Counted from the stretch's first letter, positions 1-11,882 are shown. The stretch is 64,000 nucleotides of DNA from Liolophura sinensis (GCF_032854445.1 NC_088295.1:30927385-30991384); one strand, 5' to 3'. Notes: generated by a model not told the origin, from the letters alone. Translations and numbers: made by a program.

Positions 1-944
1 TTGTAAAACAAATACTGAATAATTCGCGAGATTAACACCCCTTATCGTAATGCATATGATATGGCGCATCAGTCGAGATTGCTGTCTGCTGCCAGACTGT
101 TTCCTATTAAATAGCCAGGGCAGTACGACATTTACACTCCTGGGAAATATCTCCGTCTGTAATGCTTCTTGCAGGTTTATTGCCAGTCCATTTCTCCAGT
201 CCTGAACAAAAGATGAAAAACCGGTGGAATTAGAACAAAGTTGTTGCGAAACACTCATGTTTAGAAATGCTTAACACAACGCAGTGTTATATACACTTAA
301 TTCCATTTAAAATTACATTCAGCGATTAACATTTTGGCTTAATAAATAAAAATAAATGTTGTGCAGTATTATTAACTAAGGTGAAGATGGGCTGCAGATC
401 CACAGTATAACCTAGAGTGTAATCTTAGGTTCAACACTGATACTTAGACATACAGCACATATGCATAAGGTGTCTTAGGGAAGATATAATTTGCAACTGA
501 GTTATATTTAGGTTACACAACTATTCTTACATCCACTCGTGACATGTGCCATAGCTTGACAATCCTGAATTTAGAAAATGCATTCTTTGGTGCATTGCCA
601 ATAACGCCTTAGTTATGTTGTTTCCAGTTTTTCTTCTGCATACTGTACAAGCAGACGTTTATGACAGCATTTCATTTTATCTTCCCTTGCATTACGTGTA
701 TTTATATCAGTACATATAAATAATATCTCATTAAAATAAACAATTTAACAGTGTGAGCAAATTATTGCATAGTAAAGTCCTGCACCATTCTAGCTACAGA
801 ACAATAGATCCGCTTATACAACCTGGTAGACAAATCAGTTTGGTGACCACTTACTTTTATTCAAAACAATACCAATCTTCTGTTGATCCTACCTTATTAG
901 AACAACTGGTGTTTAACAGTATCTTATAGCTGTTTTGTCCAAGT
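1..944. other. AT-rich stretch, no gene seen
   Basis: No open frame of useful length, no recognised domain and no match to the tandem units or SINE families is visible here. The right edge runs into a retroelement fragment, so the last part may be more decayed sequence of that element. Confidence 0.4.
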
Positions 945-1525
945 AACCTTGAAGTCATGCACCCTCCTTCTCACACCTCCCACTTCTCCTGACATGGACA
1001 GCATTAAACCGAAAGGTCCAGCATATGCTGTGTACGTATCGCGCCATGTTAGCATGTATAGGTGTGATTATTTCAATCAACGTCACCAGTTATGACTGCA
1101 AAAAACTGTGCCAAGGTTATTCCGTCAAACATCACATAATTATCTTGTGACTAAATATGGACAGAGCGTCCAGGGTCTGTGGCGCTCAAGCTTTATGACT
1201 GTGTCTAATTCCTCGTAACCTGGGCTAGTGGATGTGCATCGTGTTGAATTAGGCCACAACATTGGAAATGCGGACAGTTGCCATCAAAGCGCATCTGAGA
1301 TACATATATTATTATCGACAACTTATATACCAGTATGGTACACGGTTTGAATACTGATTTCACTCATTCGCCTAGAACGTCAACATCAAAGAGAAGTGTT
1401 GACTGTCTCTCTTTCCATGACTCCGTTCTATTTTCGTTTTTCATTTTGGGAATAGGCCTTGGAACAATTAACCTGAACGTCCATATTGGTTGACGTCTGG
1501 TAAACGAATATTAGACACCTAGATT
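945..1525 (+). pseudogene. Retroelement fragment R1, end of a reverse-transcriptase ORF plus 3' region
   Basis: This is the reverse-complement match of the element at 19079-20265. Shared anchors, in order, are a decayed peptide containing AYAVYVSR near 1015-1055, a block at 1075-1180 ending in ATATGGACAGAG, then GAGATACATAT near 1298 and CACGGTTTGAATACTGATTTC near 1340-1362. The similarity continues to about 1525. The reading frame has several frameshifts and stops, so it is not translated today. The catalytic YxDD region should lie upstream but is not recognisable. The family is a retroelement with a YIDD reverse transcriptase; its exact class is not assigned. Confidence 0.6.
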
Positions 1526-2854
1526 CAATATCCATGGCTAAGCCCGTGTCGAGTATAACCCGAAAAACTCGAATGGATATGACTGAATATTCGAATATTC
1601 TTTGTTAGCTGGTAAAATCTTGTTGTTGATTTCACAGATGTCAGTCCCTCCAATTCTAGTAAGAAATTTCGCTATTGTTTCAGACAACTGGATTCTTCGT
1701 TAGACTAGTAGTGAGATGCAATCAGTGTTTTGATAGCATTAGTCATGCTAACTTGGTCTGAATAGTTGGTTTAGATTCAGCTTTCTCAAGTGACATCACA
1801 AGTTGACAAACCTAAGCCTGATTGGAGTTTGTTTGACATTAAATGCATCAAGAAAAGATGTTTAAACAAATAAAAATATATTTTTTTCAGAAGGATAACA
1901 ATAAAAGAATATCAAAACGCTTTAGGGATAAATTCTCTACCTACATTATTAAGATTTTTCAGCCAATTCAAGTAATAATTTTTTTGGTTCTAGTATTCCG
2001 TGATGTTTGTATATATGTACATACATCTGTTTATGAATGTAAACAAACAGGGCTTTAATCTGAAACCAAGGATCGGATGCGCTAACAAACGAACATCGTC
2101 TGGCCAATAACGTTTAAATCTCCCAAGCATGAAGCTTCAGCCCGCTGGAAAGGTAACCGAACTGTCATGCAGGGTACATTTTCTGCTATCCATTTAAGCC
2201 TTCTCTCCTCTCTGTTGTTGGATTAGGGACCAGATTAAAAATGTTTTTCATTGTTTTTGTTCAGGAGTTAACTTTATGACGTTTCTTAAAGGATAGGTGG
2301 AATTAAGCACAAAGTGGACACAGCAAAGTTGGGTTTTCTGTGTTATTGAACCCGGAAATGTGGCCATATTGACAACAATTCAACATTCGCGTATTCATTG
2401 CGTCGAAAAAAGACATGCGCCTGGTGTAACAACCACATACTAGTGAGAAGAATCTGTGATAAATTGATCAATCACTTGAAATTGGACTGGCTCAAAATTA
2501 AAAGCTTATCCCGTTTTCAGTTATTGAAATTTATTATCGATAATTTTTCCCAAATTTAGAGGTTTGTTTTATTGAGAACATTTTAGTGAGCATCGGGAAG
2601 TCTTTGTCACTGAATAAGTGTTGTCTGAAGCTGATGCACACTGCTGTGAAGGTGTAACCAAAACTAAAAAGATTCGTGTCTAAGAAAATTTACAACCAGA
2701 ATTTAACGTGAATGAAATCTGCTGACAAAAATATGTACCACGCCTCAACTAGTTCCGGGAAAACTATCTGCGATTAAACCTTATCTTGCAGGAGTTAGAA
2801 TTCAGTTTTTATCAAAAGGTGAGCATGTACGGTTACATAAGTAATCCAGGGTCC
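1526..2854. other. AT-rich stretch, no gene seen
   Basis: Only short chance open frames occur (the longest is 71 codons at 1843-2058, rich in Lys, Ile and Phe as expected from AT-rich DNA). No repeat family shared with the rest of the window was noticed. Confidence 0.4.
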
Positions 2855-5067
2855 ATCTTTAGCTCTCCTTCATGGCTGCAAAGAAAATGAAATCGGAAGT
2901 CAAAAATATCCGCTGAAGTGGACTGGAAATCATTCACACTGAAAAACGTTCAAGGCTGATAATAACATTGTTTTTTAAATATTTTTTTCAAGGTTTACAA
3001 TTTCTGTGTCTACTCAGTTCAAACACGTCTATATTACGTCCAAACCCCAAGCAAGTGCCAATCAATTTAAAGGGATTCCCTACCTTTTTGCAGTCTAGGG
3101 CTTTGCGATTTTATGTGGTCACCTGGCTGCATATATTGAACGGCTAAAGTAATGACCTTCCTTCACGTCACACTGTAGTCTGTTTACGGATAATTTTATA
3201 AATTTGAGAAATAAAGTGAGGCTGACGAGCACTGCACTTTTGTGTTAGGTCATCAGTTTTAAGGTAGAAACCCACTGTTAACTGATAGCGAATATCATTT
3301 CCTCCAACAGAGCACACAGAATTGATGATTTACAGCACAAAGTATGACATAAATCATTAATTTACAACTTACCCTGTTGATAATTTAGTTGTCTCATTTT
3401 CTTACCGAGAAAATACGGAGAATCAAATCAAGAACCTCTTAAGCTCTCCGTAGCAAAATTAACCCTTCTTTGATCCTATATCATACATCAGAAATGTCGA
3501 TTACACAAACATTAAATCAGACAAATCACAACTGACTCATATATTATATCATTAAGGCATAAAGTAAAAAAAAAATTGTAGCCAGTGACATACACCCGCA
3601 GTGGTCTACAACCCTATGTCAAATGAACCACGAAATATATAGACGCGAATCTGATCACTTTCGATATGCGCCAGTTATGCGATGAAGGGAACAATTGATC
3701 TTCGTCATTTATTTAAAGGGGTTTTTTTTTATAGGAAAATGTGGTAATCAGTAGCGATGGCACAGTAGTTGTAGTGTCGACGGGAGCACCGATTCATATG
3801 CGTAGCCGGGCTCTTATTGTAGACACGTGTGTTTTCTTCTCGTTGCTCATTTAGAGAGGTTAAAGTCGTTCAGCTTGTGTAAATTCTTTAGAGTTTCATG
3901 TATATGTATGGCATAAAGGGTTGCAACAAAACTGTTTAAATATGACCTTTTTTTTTTACCACAACCTTCACATCAATCCTAAAATTCCTATAAAATCCTA
4001 TATATACATGAATTAAGTCGTCGACGTCATATTTATTGATATATAGTCTACACCTTTTAGCCTATATTCGGCGGCCTGTAAAATCAGTTATAAATTACCA
4101 AAATAGCCTTTATTCAATGACACATAACAAGACATATGAGATTATTTTGAAGTTCACATTCTGGCAAGGAAAAATGAAGTTTTCAACACTGTTTTCCATT
4201 CATAATGTTAAAGTCCATCAGTTCGTATTGTCTCGTGTGAAGTCATAATTATTCAAACGCTGGAGTGCCAGATAAATCAGTTCATCATGTTTTCACAGAG
4301 TGCGAGACCACTTATCTTCACTGCTACCGATTTTACAGTAAACCCTGTTTCTGACCCTGTCATATTTGAAATTGTTTACAAGTTTTTAGAATAATATCCC
4401 CTTAATAAATGAATTTTATTTTATTTTATTTCTTGTAGTATATGATCTCACGGTTGTATGGTTTTGGAGGCGAATGTGTAGAAAATCAAATTGCTGTAGT
4501 CTGTGTTATAGTGTGGAGTTTGTTCTAACCTGTTGGTGCAGCTAATATAAAACAAATCACTCTCCACGCCCATTGTCCAGCATGAAACTTGGCTGTGAAT
4601 AATTTTGACGTCAACTAGCTTATGGAGCTTAACATTGTGAATTAGAATTGTGAAGTATTCTAACTACATTTCCTTGTAATAATATAGATGTCCAGGGCAT
4701 CAGGGGCAAAGTCTTTTTCAGTCTGGATTCGTGATGTGATTGTAATAGTTCTATAGTCTGTTTCTTTTAACGTTTTTCTGTTCTATCAGTTTGAAGTTGT
4801 AAACAATTCCATATTCCTTGTAGACTTCATCCCTTGTAGACATTCCATCTTAAGCGGTATAAATTGTTTTTGTGCAAGGTAAAATGCACTCAATGTGAAC
4901 AGAGTCTTGCATGAGCGACTTTTTTCTCCACATCCCAGACGGAATAACAAAAGTGGAAAATTACCTTAATTCCTTCGCCGGCCTGGGAGAGAGAGACCCG
5001 TCCTTTTTGTGCAGGACACAGACTGAGGAATACACAACGTAACTTACATTTCTGCTTGACTCGTAAG

Positions 5068-5245
5068 ACAATTTGTACTCTGTATGCTCCCGGTGGCGCT
5101 AAGACTAAGTGGTCTGGATGAACGCCTTTTACAAGGAGCTCTGTCCCATTGGGATACGGTATCGCCAATCATTCGCGTCAGTCGTCGGGAATTATTGCTT
5201 TCACGGCCACTTCAGCAGCCAGTGGAGTGAATGCCGAGGACCGAG
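5068..5245 (+). pseudogene. Exon-like block of U1 (one in-frame stop)
   Basis: The block begins after an acceptor-like AG (TCGTAAG) and ends at a good donor, CCGAG|GTAAGC. Read from its first base it encodes a peptide containing APGGAKTKWSG, a TGA in place of the Arg codon found in sister copies, then TPFT and GIANHSRQSSGIIAFTATSA to AEDR, leaving one base over (phase 1 end). The host gene and protein domain are not recognised. The stop means this copy cannot serve as a normal coding exon. U2, U4 and U5 hold paralogous copies. Confidence 0.45.
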
Positions 5246-6360
5246 GTAAGCCTATTGGTAAATCAAGCGAACTGCAAACCAAAGAATATCGGTTGTAACT
5301 TTTACTTCAAGGACTGTGCAACCAGCTGATCGTTCTTGTACCCGTGTGCTAAAAGCAGAATGAACTGCTAGTCAATAAGAACTGCCACTGTAGCCTATTC
5401 CCTTTAGCGAGTCGCGCATAATCAACTCCCTGAAATATCAGTCATACTCGCTTTCAAAATTGCCTTTAGTCAGTGACACGTAAACAACCCAAGCTCTACA
5501 CATGGATATGATGGAAGCCAATATTATTGCAAGGAAAATGTAGTTAGAACACTTTTTCTATTCATAGTGTTAAAGTCCATAAGCTCGGTTTCCATAGCAA
5601 GAACCCATTTCCTCGGGTGATGTCATGATTATTTTTAAAAAAAAAACAGTGGCATGCTAGATATTGGGCGGAGTTGAAAGTGTTTTGACGAAGGTGTAGA
5701 CCTAAAACTGCTATCGACTTAGCTGTAAACCCCGTTACTGACAATGCGATATTTGAAATTGTTCAAACGTTTTAGTATGATACAACCTTAATAAATGAGT
5801 TTTATTTGATCTGTTGTAGTATATGATCTCACGGCGATATGGATTTAGGGATGGATGTTAAGAAATTAAAGCCACGTAGTCTATTCGCTGAGACAGTAAT
5901 GTAGGCTGTGTTACTGCGTGGAGTTTGTTCTAACCGCTTGTCGGTGCACCCATGGTAAAACAAATTTTGGTAGCAAATATGACTGATTTTAGAGACAGCC
6001 GAAACATAGGGGGCTCTCTAAAAGAAGTAGATTATAACAGGACAAGGTATTATGGATGAGACGGTCTCGGCTTTCTCTGATGAGGAAACTATTCAGTTCT
6101 GGGTAATGAATAAAACGCCCTGCTTCCCTCGTCGAATAACAAATTAATTGTTAACACTTTCAAAGTTCTACCTTTTATTTGTTGAACATGATATGTTGGT
6201 TTATAATCATGAAATCAACTTTTTACACGTTATGTGATTTGACTTTCCTGAAAAGAGAAGAAAAAAAGGCCGAAAGCACTCTGATGCCGCTAACTCTACA
6301 ATTCTCACTGCTACGATACTAAATACGTTGTATAGGGCATACTTCAGTTATTTCTGCACA

Positions 6361-6480
6361 TTTATTTATTTATTTATTTGATCGATGTTTTACGACGTTC
6401 TCAAGAATATTTCATTTATACGACGGTGGCCAGCATTATTGTGGGGGGAAATCGGGCACAGCCCGGGGAAACCCACGACC
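6361..6480 (-). mobile_element. SINE-A, 3' half
   Basis: The (TTTA)n end and the reverse complement of the SINE-A 3' domain (TCAAGAATATTTCA, then CGACGGTGGCCAGCATTAT and the GGGCACAGCCCGG palindrome) are present. The copy stops before the tRNA-like head. It sits at the same place in U1 as the full SINE at 11621 does in U2. Confidence 0.85.
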
Positions 6481-7066
6481 AAGTTTAATATTTTGATTTC
6501 AATGAAAACAGAAGCAAAAAGGCCCGAAAGTTGTCTAGATGCTGTTAATTGTAACAGATTGATGCTGTGACGAGGTTTGCACTAAAAGTTCTCATTATTC
6601 CTGGAAACGACCACAATGACAAAACCATTTACTGTGACTCACTACTATCATTCTCACTGCTAACCTACCAAATTCATTGTATAGGCCATAGTCATGTTTC
6701 CTCACGTTATTTCTGCATGTGTCGAGAGAAATGGTAGCTGGCAACCCATGTTAGTCTCCAGACATTGAACATACCAACACCAATGGACGACGATGTGTTG
6801 TCATCTACTGTAGATGTACAATTAATGACTTCAGATCAAGTAATTATCTTCAAATAGCACCGAGATTCAGGTCCATGATCTGCATTGGCTTGCCCTAATT
6901 TTCGTACTGACCCATGTGAAAATGAATTTTCTAGAATTGATGACCTCATGGAATTCTTTTACTTAGTCGGACAAATTGCATATTTGTTATGTAATGGTTG
7001 ACTGAGGATGGCGATATAAATGTTTTGCCTGGAATAGTGTCCTCGTGGCATCCACCATACAAGTAA

Positions 7067-7535
7067 AAGCCTAGCGCACACGGACAACATTTGTTGTCGG
7101 AAACCGGATTTTCTGACCTCTTTGTCAAATGATCCAGAATATCGGTTACCCGCACACGAGCAAGATTTGTTTTCCATTTCTGAAGATTTCAGCGGTGATA
7201 TGATGCGTTCAAGGTCATGTGACACCAAAAAGTTGTGTCATAGCTTCCATTTTGTATGTGCTCTCACGACATTTCCATAGGCGCTGATTGGTTGATGTAG
7301 TCGACAACGATCTCACAAGACCCAGATTGCTCGCCGACATGCGAAATCTTGTGCCCGGCTCATAGGTTTCCGGGGTTTTTTGTTGCCCAAAATTAAACAA
7401 ACTGAATCTTTGGATCAAGTGTTCCAGAATTCTTGTTGTGATCACCCGCACACGAGTAAATTTTGAGGATTTTTTGTTGTCTGGATCAAGAAATCTCGTT
7501 TTTGACAATAAATATTGTCCGTGTGCGCTGGGCTT
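7067..7535. mobile_element. MITE-like element with terminal inverted repeats
   Basis: The two ends are inverted repeats: AAGCCTAGCGCACACGGACA at the left and the reverse complement of TGTCCGTGTGCGCTGGGCTT at the right. The match runs about 32 bp with 3 differences. An inner motif, CCCGCACACGAG, occurs on the + strand near both ends (about 7149 and 7444). The element splits the U1 sequence relative to U2, where the empty site reads GATAAGAATGG near 12264. The target duplication looks like 2 to 4 bp containing TAA but could not be fixed. No transposase is encoded, so movement would need an enzyme from elsewhere. Confidence 0.65.
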
Positions 7536-8234
7536 AAGAAAGGACGCGATCTCCACCATTTTAATAGACTTCACCGACAGGAGCAATTTCCCCTGTCTTA
7601 GACAGACGCCGATTGATTGGCAATACACAAGTGGGATGAACAGACTGAAGGCATTCATACATAACTCTACTTTCATGGAAGCATTCCGTGGCTGACGTCT
7701 GTAGAAAGAATGAATATTGTCATAACCGTGAAAAAATAACAAAGGATAAAGACGTACTTTCGGTTTTACCGATAAGAACGTTCCGTCCTCGTAATTCGTG
7801 ACAATATTCAGTTGACGTCTAGTACGGATTAATTGTGTAAACAGCGGAAGAGGCCATTTTCTGCTGTGTGACCTCAATACAGTCTGTTTTTCTCGCATTT
7901 TTGCCAAAAGAAATGTTCAGCTGAAGCACGCTGACAATACTTAATTTGTAGATCTGGTTAGAGTACCTTTCATACCAGAGTAGTGATCGGCACATGCCAG
8001 CGAAACCAAACCTTACTCCTTGTTTTGAAGAGGATGCTGTCTGTGGAATATCAGTTGGAGTTTAGTCTTCGATGGTCATCTCTCTGCTGGCTGAATTCTA
8101 TCATGAAAAAACAAAAACAATGGTGGTAGATTGAAAGACTGCATGCGACGAAAACAGTCTAAAGTTTAATTTATTGATTCAGAAACATAGCAAAATGTTC
8201 TCATGCACATGGGTGATGCATTTAATTTAGCATG

Positions 8235-8355
8235 ACTCAAGAATATTTCACTTATACGACGACGGAAGAGACACTTAGCTATGACGTCGTCGTATAAGTG
8301 AAATATTCTTGAGTACGGCGTAAAACACCAATCAAATAAATCAAATAAATAAATT
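8235..8355. mobile_element. SINE-A tail arranged as a 30-bp perfect hairpin
   Basis: The left arm 8235-8264 is the exact reverse complement of the right arm 8285-8314, with a 20-bp loop. Both arms are the SINE-A 3' domain (ACTCAAGAATATTTCACTTA). The right side continues into the normal SINE end (TACGGCGTAAAACACCAATC) and an (AAAT)n tail. The structure could be two head-to-head insertions or a fold-back rearrangement of one copy. Confidence 0.8.
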
Positions 8356-9220
8356 GTAGTCCTGTAGAATTTCCTGGGGAACCGTGGGAGGGGCGTCCTG
8401 CGAAAATAATTCAATACGAAATATGATAATTTAATAAAATTTTTATTTTTCCTTCACTATTAAAATGATCAGTAAAAAATTCTTTTTTTCTTTTTGTATT
8501 TTCGTTTTCAAAAGAAATTTTCTCCTTAATTGTAGCTATTTATGAAGTTGTCTTCCCTGGGGTGGAAAAATTTTTTTCTCGCATGTCCCTTGCACGTTTC
8601 CGCAATTCCGTAATTGCCAACTCTTAAGGTACTCATTTTTTCTGATTCACCAACTGTACACAAATCACTTCCTCTGACACTGGATGCAGAGAGCATTAAC
8701 GCCAATCAATAAGGCAGCTTCGATTTGGAACTCTTTTGCCGTTAAAGGTAAAAATAGTCCTACTGTACCATGTGAATTGTGAAAACTGTTAAACAACCTT
8801 GTTGAAACTGGTTTACTGGTCACCTGTCTCACCCTTTTCCAGAGGCACAAATGATCCCATTTCCTTCAGGGACATTCAGATTTTCAATTTTCTCTTTCAT
8901 TCCTGTACTCTAAATTACTTTTCATGACACTTTTCACAGACGCCCATGTTATAGTGAATGGGATCAAACATAGTTGACTAACAGTTTTGACAGGTCACAT
9001 GATACAGTTGGATTTTTTTCTACCTTCAGCGACAAATGAGTTCGAATTGAAACTCCCTATTACAGATTGCAGCCCGGATATTTTCAGGTATTGATCGATA
9101 ATGCCAATAAACCAAAACTTCTTATGAAGAGGTTGAGTGTATGAAATGTAAGTCAAATTTTAAGCCTTGCTACTGATATTTTTGCTCATGACATTTTTTC
9201 ATGAAGACACATAGCCAAAA

Positions 9221-9354
9221 CCTGAGGATGTTCGTTGGGGTTTCCTCCGGGCTCTGTCCGGTTTCCTCCCACCATAATGCTGGACGCCGTCACAAAAGTG
9301 AAATATTCTTGAATACGGCATAAATCACCAAGCAAACAAACAAATAAATAAATC
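9221..9354 (+). mobile_element. SINE-A, 3' half
   Basis: It starts in the middle of the SINE-A body (GAGGATGTTCGTTGGGGTTT), continues through CCTCCCACCATAATGCTGG and GTGAAATATTCTTGAATACGG, and ends in an AAAT-rich tail. The tRNA-like head is absent. It lies at the junction of U1 and U2. Confidence 0.85.
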
Positions 9355-9984
9355 CATGCAAATAATGTGCGATTTACATTTGCTCATACCACACATTCTT
9401 AAACCTGTATGGTTGCTTTTGGCAATGGTTAAATTAATGACTTCCCTCATAGTACGTTTACGTCACTTTTACGTCACGTTGACGTCTGTTTGAGCTTATG
9501 AAGACGGGTAAAAGTCTATTTCTGAATAACAAGGAAAGGCTGACAAATACTGTATTTTTTGTTTATGGCAGAAAAATTGAAGACCAAGATTATCTCCCTC
9601 ATAAATGTATGATCAGGGAATAAGATTTAGAAAAATTAGGATAGATGATGTATTAGGCTAATTATCACAGAAATGTTGACTTTCTTGTTGCATTTTTGGA
9701 CTGTGGAAATTCAGAAGATCAAATCATCGTTACTATCCTAACAACCTCTCCACTGGCAACATTTTATCCTGTATATACCAAGCAACAAACAAGCTATTCA
9801 TCTCTAAATTATATACTTAATGCCAAAGGTAAAAAAAAAATGAAACCATCGACATATTCAAAGGGTTTCCTTCACAAAAGGTGGTTGGGCTGTAATCAGT
9901 AACGATGGAACATTGGTAGAGTGCAGCCGAGATCCAACATTTTGTGGCATGGCGCTTTCTGCTTACAGAAGCCAATCGAGGACC

Positions 9985-10205
9985 ATTGGCTTGTTACCTC
10001 CCTACCCCAACGCCTCGACAACTTGCTGCCTTGCTACCTCGCTCTGTATTGCTAAGGTCGAAGTAGCGTAGCAGCAAGGCAGCGAGGCAAGCTTGCTGCT
10101 ACTGCCTCGTATCGAGTAAACGAGATAGCGTTGCAGCCAGGTAGCAAGACAATGAGGATGCTTCGCTGCCTCACTGCTTCTATTGCTACATCGCTGCCTT
10201 CTTCA
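9985..10205. repeat. GC-rich hairpin island of GAGG(T/C)AGC-type motifs
   Basis: CTTGCTGCCTTGCTACCTCG around 10023-10042 is answered by the opposite-strand form GTAGCAGCAAGGCAGCGAGG around 10066-10086. A second, longer-range pairing involves GCTTGCTGC, GCAGCCAGGTAGC and GCTGCCTCACTGC. The island is much richer in GC than its surroundings. A related island sits at the same place in U6 (38876-39075), and both are followed by CGTATAATCTTTCTAATTAGAAG or a near match. Confidence 0.65.
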
Positions 10206-10809
10206 TCACCCCGGTTTATGCTATGTTCGTAATCTTTCTAATTAGAAGGAGGGCTATAAGACAAGCTGATTTGCACGAGAGTGCCAAAACTGTAGCATTT
10301 ATAATAATATATCCTTATGTTTTTGTCAGATAATATTTGAGACAATGATGTCAAACTATCATATGTCATCGAGGGTTGTCGTGTTATCGGTATAATTTGT
10401 GAATGATTCATTTTGTTATTCAGTTGATCTAAAATATCAGTACACGCCATTTATGAACATGCGAAAGAGTGGAGGAATTGTGGTGACCTGGAACCTGTGT
10501 GGAATATCCGGAAACCAAGCATAAGACTGCTGCAAGTTTTAAACCACCAAAATTTGAATGTGTTACTCAGATTAGTTTTTTTCTTCAAAGTGGAGCTGGA
10601 AACAATTCGATATTTTTACACGGTCCATTACTAGCTTTTCCAAAAGCAGACAGGCAATATGCAACACTGATTTTCAATCAGTGTCTTTTTTTCTCCACAT
10701 ACCAGACAGAACAATAAAAGTGGAAAATCACATTTATTTCCTCGCCGGTCTAGGAGAAACTCGTGACAGTACACATGCAGTGGAATAGGCAAACTGCTTC
10801 ACTCTTAAG

Positions 10810-10990
10810 ACAATATTGCGCCCACTAGCGGCTCCTGGTGGCGCTAAGACTAAGTGGTCTGGACGTACGCCTTTTACAAGTAGTTCTGTCCTCCGGGAAT
10901 ACCGTATCGCCAATCATTTGCGTCAGATGTCCAGAACTATTGCTTTCACGACCACTTCAGCAGCATGTGGAGTGAATGTCGAGGATCGAG
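10810..10990 (+). pseudogene. Exon-like block of U2 (frame fully open)
   Basis: The block is 181 bp. It follows an acceptor-like CTCTTAAG and ends at GATCGAG|GTGAGC, a near-perfect donor. From the first base it is open for 60 codons plus one base; the peptide contains GGAKTKWSGRTPFTSSSV, then EYRIANH, TIAFTTTSAACGVNVEDR. Compared with the copies at 5068, 17884 and 34272, many differences are at third codon positions (CGT/CGG/CGA, AGT/AGC, GAT/GAC), as expected if it once coded for protein. No known domain was recognised. A possible next exon starts after TTCTTTCTTTCGTAG at 11156-11170, but its frame soon stops. It is probably a relic, though a live exon cannot be excluded. Confidence 0.45.
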
Positions 10991-11620
10991 GTGAGCCTAT
11001 TTGGTCAATTCAAGCGAGCTGCGGACCAAAGTATAGGCCTAAATCTGATGACCTTGACCTCAAGGGTTGCGCAACCAAGTAATGTAGACGAACATTGGTT
11101 GTAGGAATCAGGTCTATAATTTCCCTTTTACTGAAGCTTGTGGGGGCTATCAGGGGATTCTTTCTTTCGTAGCACATCCACCAAATATGCCCACCTCAAT
11201 TGTATGCCCAGTGCGACATGCTTGGCTGATCTTTCTTGTACCTCTGTGATATAAATGAATTTCCAATCTACCAGAGCTGACACTAACAGCACAGAGTATA
11301 CGGAACAGAGGGTATCGACTTTCTCTGATGAGGAAACTATTAAGCTTTGTGTAATGAATAAAAAGCCCCGTTTCCCATGTCAAAAGATTAATTTCTAACA
11401 TTTTCACAGCTCCGTTCTACCTTTTATTTGCTGAACATGATATGTTGTTTTATTATAATTAAATCAACTTTTTACACGTTAGGTGTTTCGACTTTCCTGA
11501 AAAGAGAAGAAAAAAAGGCCGAAAGCACTCTGATGCCGTTAACTCTACCATTTTCACTGCTACGTTACCAAATACGTTGTATAAGACATACTTCTGCTTT
11601 CTTCCAGTTATTTCTGCATA

Positions 11621-11882
11621 TTTATTTATTTATTTGATTGACGTTTTACGCCGTACCCAAGAATATTTCATTTATACGACGGCGGCCAGCATTATTGTGG
11701 GAGGAAACCGGGCACAGCCCGGGGAAATCCACGACTATTTGCAGGTTGCCGACAGACCTTCCCATGAACGGCCGGAGAGGAAGCCAGCATGAACTGGTCT
11801 TGAACTCACAGCGACCGCATTGGTGAGAGGCTCCTGGGCCATTAAGCTGCGCTAGCGCGCTAACCAACTGAGCCACGGAGGA
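11621..11882 (-). mobile_element. SINE-A, full length, with target duplication
   Basis: On the minus strand it runs from the tRNA-like head (GGCTCAGTTGGTTAGCGCGC, A box; GTTCAAGACC, B box) through the conserved 3' domain to the (AAAT)n tail. It is flanked by an imperfect 13-bp duplication, TATTTCTGCATAT at 11609 and TATCTCTACATAT at 11887. It would be transcribed by RNA polymerase III and moved by a partner LINE. Confidence 0.9.

Larger units (their letters stand above)
2855..9180 (+). repeat. Tandem unit U1 (most complete left copy)
   Basis: U1 holds the shared blocks in order: a start block near 2945-3130, a block with TTTTAAGGTAGAAA near 3260, a tRNA-like block near 3750, a block around GGTATAAATTGTTTTTGTGC at 4856, the exon-like block 5068-5245, the GAGACGGTCTCGG block at 6060, a block around 6650-7040, the block 7555-8230, and the start of the block with CAAATCACTTCCTCTGACAC at 8662. 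The same blocks, order and strand recur in U2 to U6. U1 is interrupted by a SINE (6361-6480), a MITE (7067-7535) and a palindromic SINE tail (8235-8355). The start is set by similarity of the AT-rich leader with U3 and U5 and is uncertain by about 100 bp. Confidence 0.75.

Noticed and set aside
7215-7907. 230-codon minus-strand open frame, the longest in the window
   Set aside because: It runs across the MITE (7067-7535) into a unit block. The paralogous block in U5 has several stops in the same frame, and no domain is visible.
10810-10990. Exon-like block as the start of a C1q domain (IAFTxxxS-like strand)
   Set aside because: The resemblance covers only a few residues, and the conserved C1q aromatic and glycine positions are not visible, so no family was assigned.
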